Shown here one piece after another: positions 5,324-6,076 of a DNA stretch of 6,076 nucleotides. Origin of the DNA: an uncultured bacterium (GTDB taxonomy: Bacteria; Patescibacteria; Paceibacteria; UBA9973; Zambryskibacteraceae); the NCBI GenBank assembly GCA_903918125.1, contig CAIXDB010000073.1:1-6076 (forward strand), in the 5' to 3' direction. The translations under genes and the position numbers were made by a program. The notes below the pieces were generated by a model. That model was not told the origin of the DNA. It ran no database searches and saw nothing but the letters and a program-made list of their open reading frames with translations. How positions within the stretch are numbered: the first letter of the stretch is position 1; each line of letters opens with the position of its first letter.

Positions 5324-5326
5324 TTC

Positions 5327-6064
5327 TCATTTTAGAATTATGTTATTCAAAAAACTCCAGTTGGCGATGAGCGAGAGACTTTGGGTGAAGACGAGTACGC
5401 CGATAATCAACAATAGTACGCCGAAGATGATGTTGAGTGCATTAAGCAGTGTGGTGTGTCTCGCGATGAATGCGCTTGCTTGCGCTGTGAAAAAGCCGAC
5501 AACGAGAAACGGCACTCCGAGACCGACCGCGTATGTGAGCAAAAGGAAAAACGCCGAACCGGGCTGACTTGCCGCAAGTCCGAGAATTATCCCGAGCGCC
5601 GGTCCGACACACGGCGTCCAACCCACGGCGAAAGCGAGGCCGAACAAGAAAGACACAACGTATCGCGAATTAATTTTCCGCGACAACTCCGGCGAGATGG
5701 TCGGCTTGTAGTCGCGCTCGAGGAAAGGAATGCGAATCAGTCGAACGAGGTACAGTCCAAAGAAAATAATCAGCACTCCCCCGATACGCCCAAGCCAGAT
5801 TTTGACCGAGTACGCCGCGAAGGCGAGCACGGTATTGAGCAGTATCCCGAGCACCGCGAACACAAGCGAGAACCCGAGCACAAAAAAGATGCTGTTCACA
5901 AAAATCTCCCGACGTCGCGATCGCGCCGCATCACTGTCCCCGCTCGCATCCACTTCCGTACTTCCCGCGAGATACGCCAGAAACCCCGGAATAATCGGCA
6001 AAATACACGGTGCCAAAAAAGACACCACTCCACCCAGAAACGCCCCGAAAAAAGAAATTAACAT
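5327..6064 (-). CDS. CcdA-type cytochrome c biogenesis / thiol-disulfide transporter
   Basis: A 245-residue integral membrane protein of the CcdA (DsbD transmembrane domain) family, close to the usual family length. Six hydrophobic helices are visible, near residues 3-33, 55-83, 90-108, 135-160, 168-194 and 205-230. The two redox cysteines sit in the expected places: C20 in SFLAPCILPIIPGF of helix 1 and C152 in GWTPCVGPALG of helix 4; no others are present. The family passes electrons from cytoplasmic thioredoxin across the membrane to an extracytoplasmic thioredoxin-like partner, here most likely the DipZ-like protein downstream on the same strand. The loop after helix 1 (about 36-53) is charged, with SGDSDAARSRRRE. 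The ATG at 6064 lacks a clear ribosome site, and its upstream region is mostly cut off by the window edge. No cytochrome c maturation genes are seen nearby, so a general thiol-reduction role is more likely. Confidence 0.92.
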   Translation of the reverse strand: MLISFFGAFLGGVVSFLAPCILPIIPGFLAYLAGSTEVDASGDSDAARSRRREIFVNSIFFVLGFSLVFAVLGILLNTVLAFAAYSVKIWLGRIGGVLIIFFGLYLVRLIRIPFLERDYKPTISPELSRKINSRYVVSFLFGLAFAVGWTPCVGPALGIILGLAASQPGSAFFLLLTYAVGLGVPFLVVGFFTAQASAFIARHTTLLNALNIIFGVLLLIIGVLVFTQSLSLIANWSFLNNIILK

Positions 6065-6070
6065 ACGTCA

Positions 6071-6076
6071 TATAAT
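6071..6076 (+). promoter_or_regulatory. Possible forward -10 box at the window edge
   Basis: The last six bases are a perfect TATAAT on the plus strand, divergent from ccdA. By the spacing used by other genes here, a forward start codon would be expected about 6-7 bases beyond the edge. There is no TGn extension and no -35 match, so chance is possible. Confidence 0.25.

Noticed and set aside
5170..5330. Standard rho-independent terminator for ccdA
   Set aside because: The GC-rich stem is not followed by a T run on the minus strand, and the AT arm ends in a run of A before the next ATG, so it does not fit the usual form.
5456..6061. 201-codon forward open frame opposite ccdA
   Set aside because: Its very polar, Arg/Glu-rich translation is what the complement of a hydrophobic membrane gene gives. 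There is no promoter or ribosome site, while the minus strand carries clear CcdA motifs.

Overview
The window looks like a piece of chromosome from a Candidate Phyla Radiation bacterium (Patescibacteria, most likely a Parcubacteria/Paceibacteria-type lineage). This is inference. It rests on isolated or divergent genes rather than long operons, several small unrecognised proteins, membrane-anchored extracellular proteins with Ser/Thr-rich stalks, and start codons lying directly behind -10 boxes. TGA is used as a stop (2045-2047 and 5327-5329), which argues against the CPR groups that recode UGA as glycine.

Layout. 1-143 is an AT-rich leader ending in an extended -10 box. 144-974 (+) is a patatin-like phospholipase. 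983-1312 (-) is a convergent 109-residue protein of unknown function. 1313-1427 is a divergent promoter region. 1428-1694 (+) and 1826-2047 (+) are two small unknown proteins, each with a strong Shine-Dalgarno site and each followed by a hairpin terminator. 2116-3129 (-) is a predicted beta-propeller glycosidase-like protein. It is divergent from 3182-3871 (+), a membrane-anchored extracellular protein with exactly two cysteines. That gene is convergent with 3868-5169 (-), a membrane-anchored thioredoxin-fold protein of the DipZ type; the two stop codons share one CTAG. 5170-5326 is almost entirely a large compound inverted repeat. 5327-6064 (-) is a CcdA-type membrane thiol-disulfide transporter.

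How the genes fit together. CcdA (one reactive Cys in each of two membrane motifs) would carry electrons from cytoplasmic thioredoxin across the membrane to the CINC active site of the DipZ-like protein. Together they correspond to the domains that are fused in DipZ of actinobacteria, here split into two genes. The neighbouring two-cysteine extracellular protein is a plausible but unproven client. The remaining genes (patatin, propeller, small proteins) show no obvious functional link to this system.

Regulation. At least four genes (starts at 144, 1312, 3129 and 3182) have a -10 hexamer ending 6-7 nt before the ATG and no Shine-Dalgarno sequence, which is the layout of leaderless mRNAs. The two small proteins at 1428 and 1826 are the exception, with AAGGAG(G) at normal spacing. 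Base composition also changes: the left half is AT-rich (hand count of 20 G+C in 841-900), while the DipZ/CcdA end is GC-rich (40 G+C in 5581-5640).
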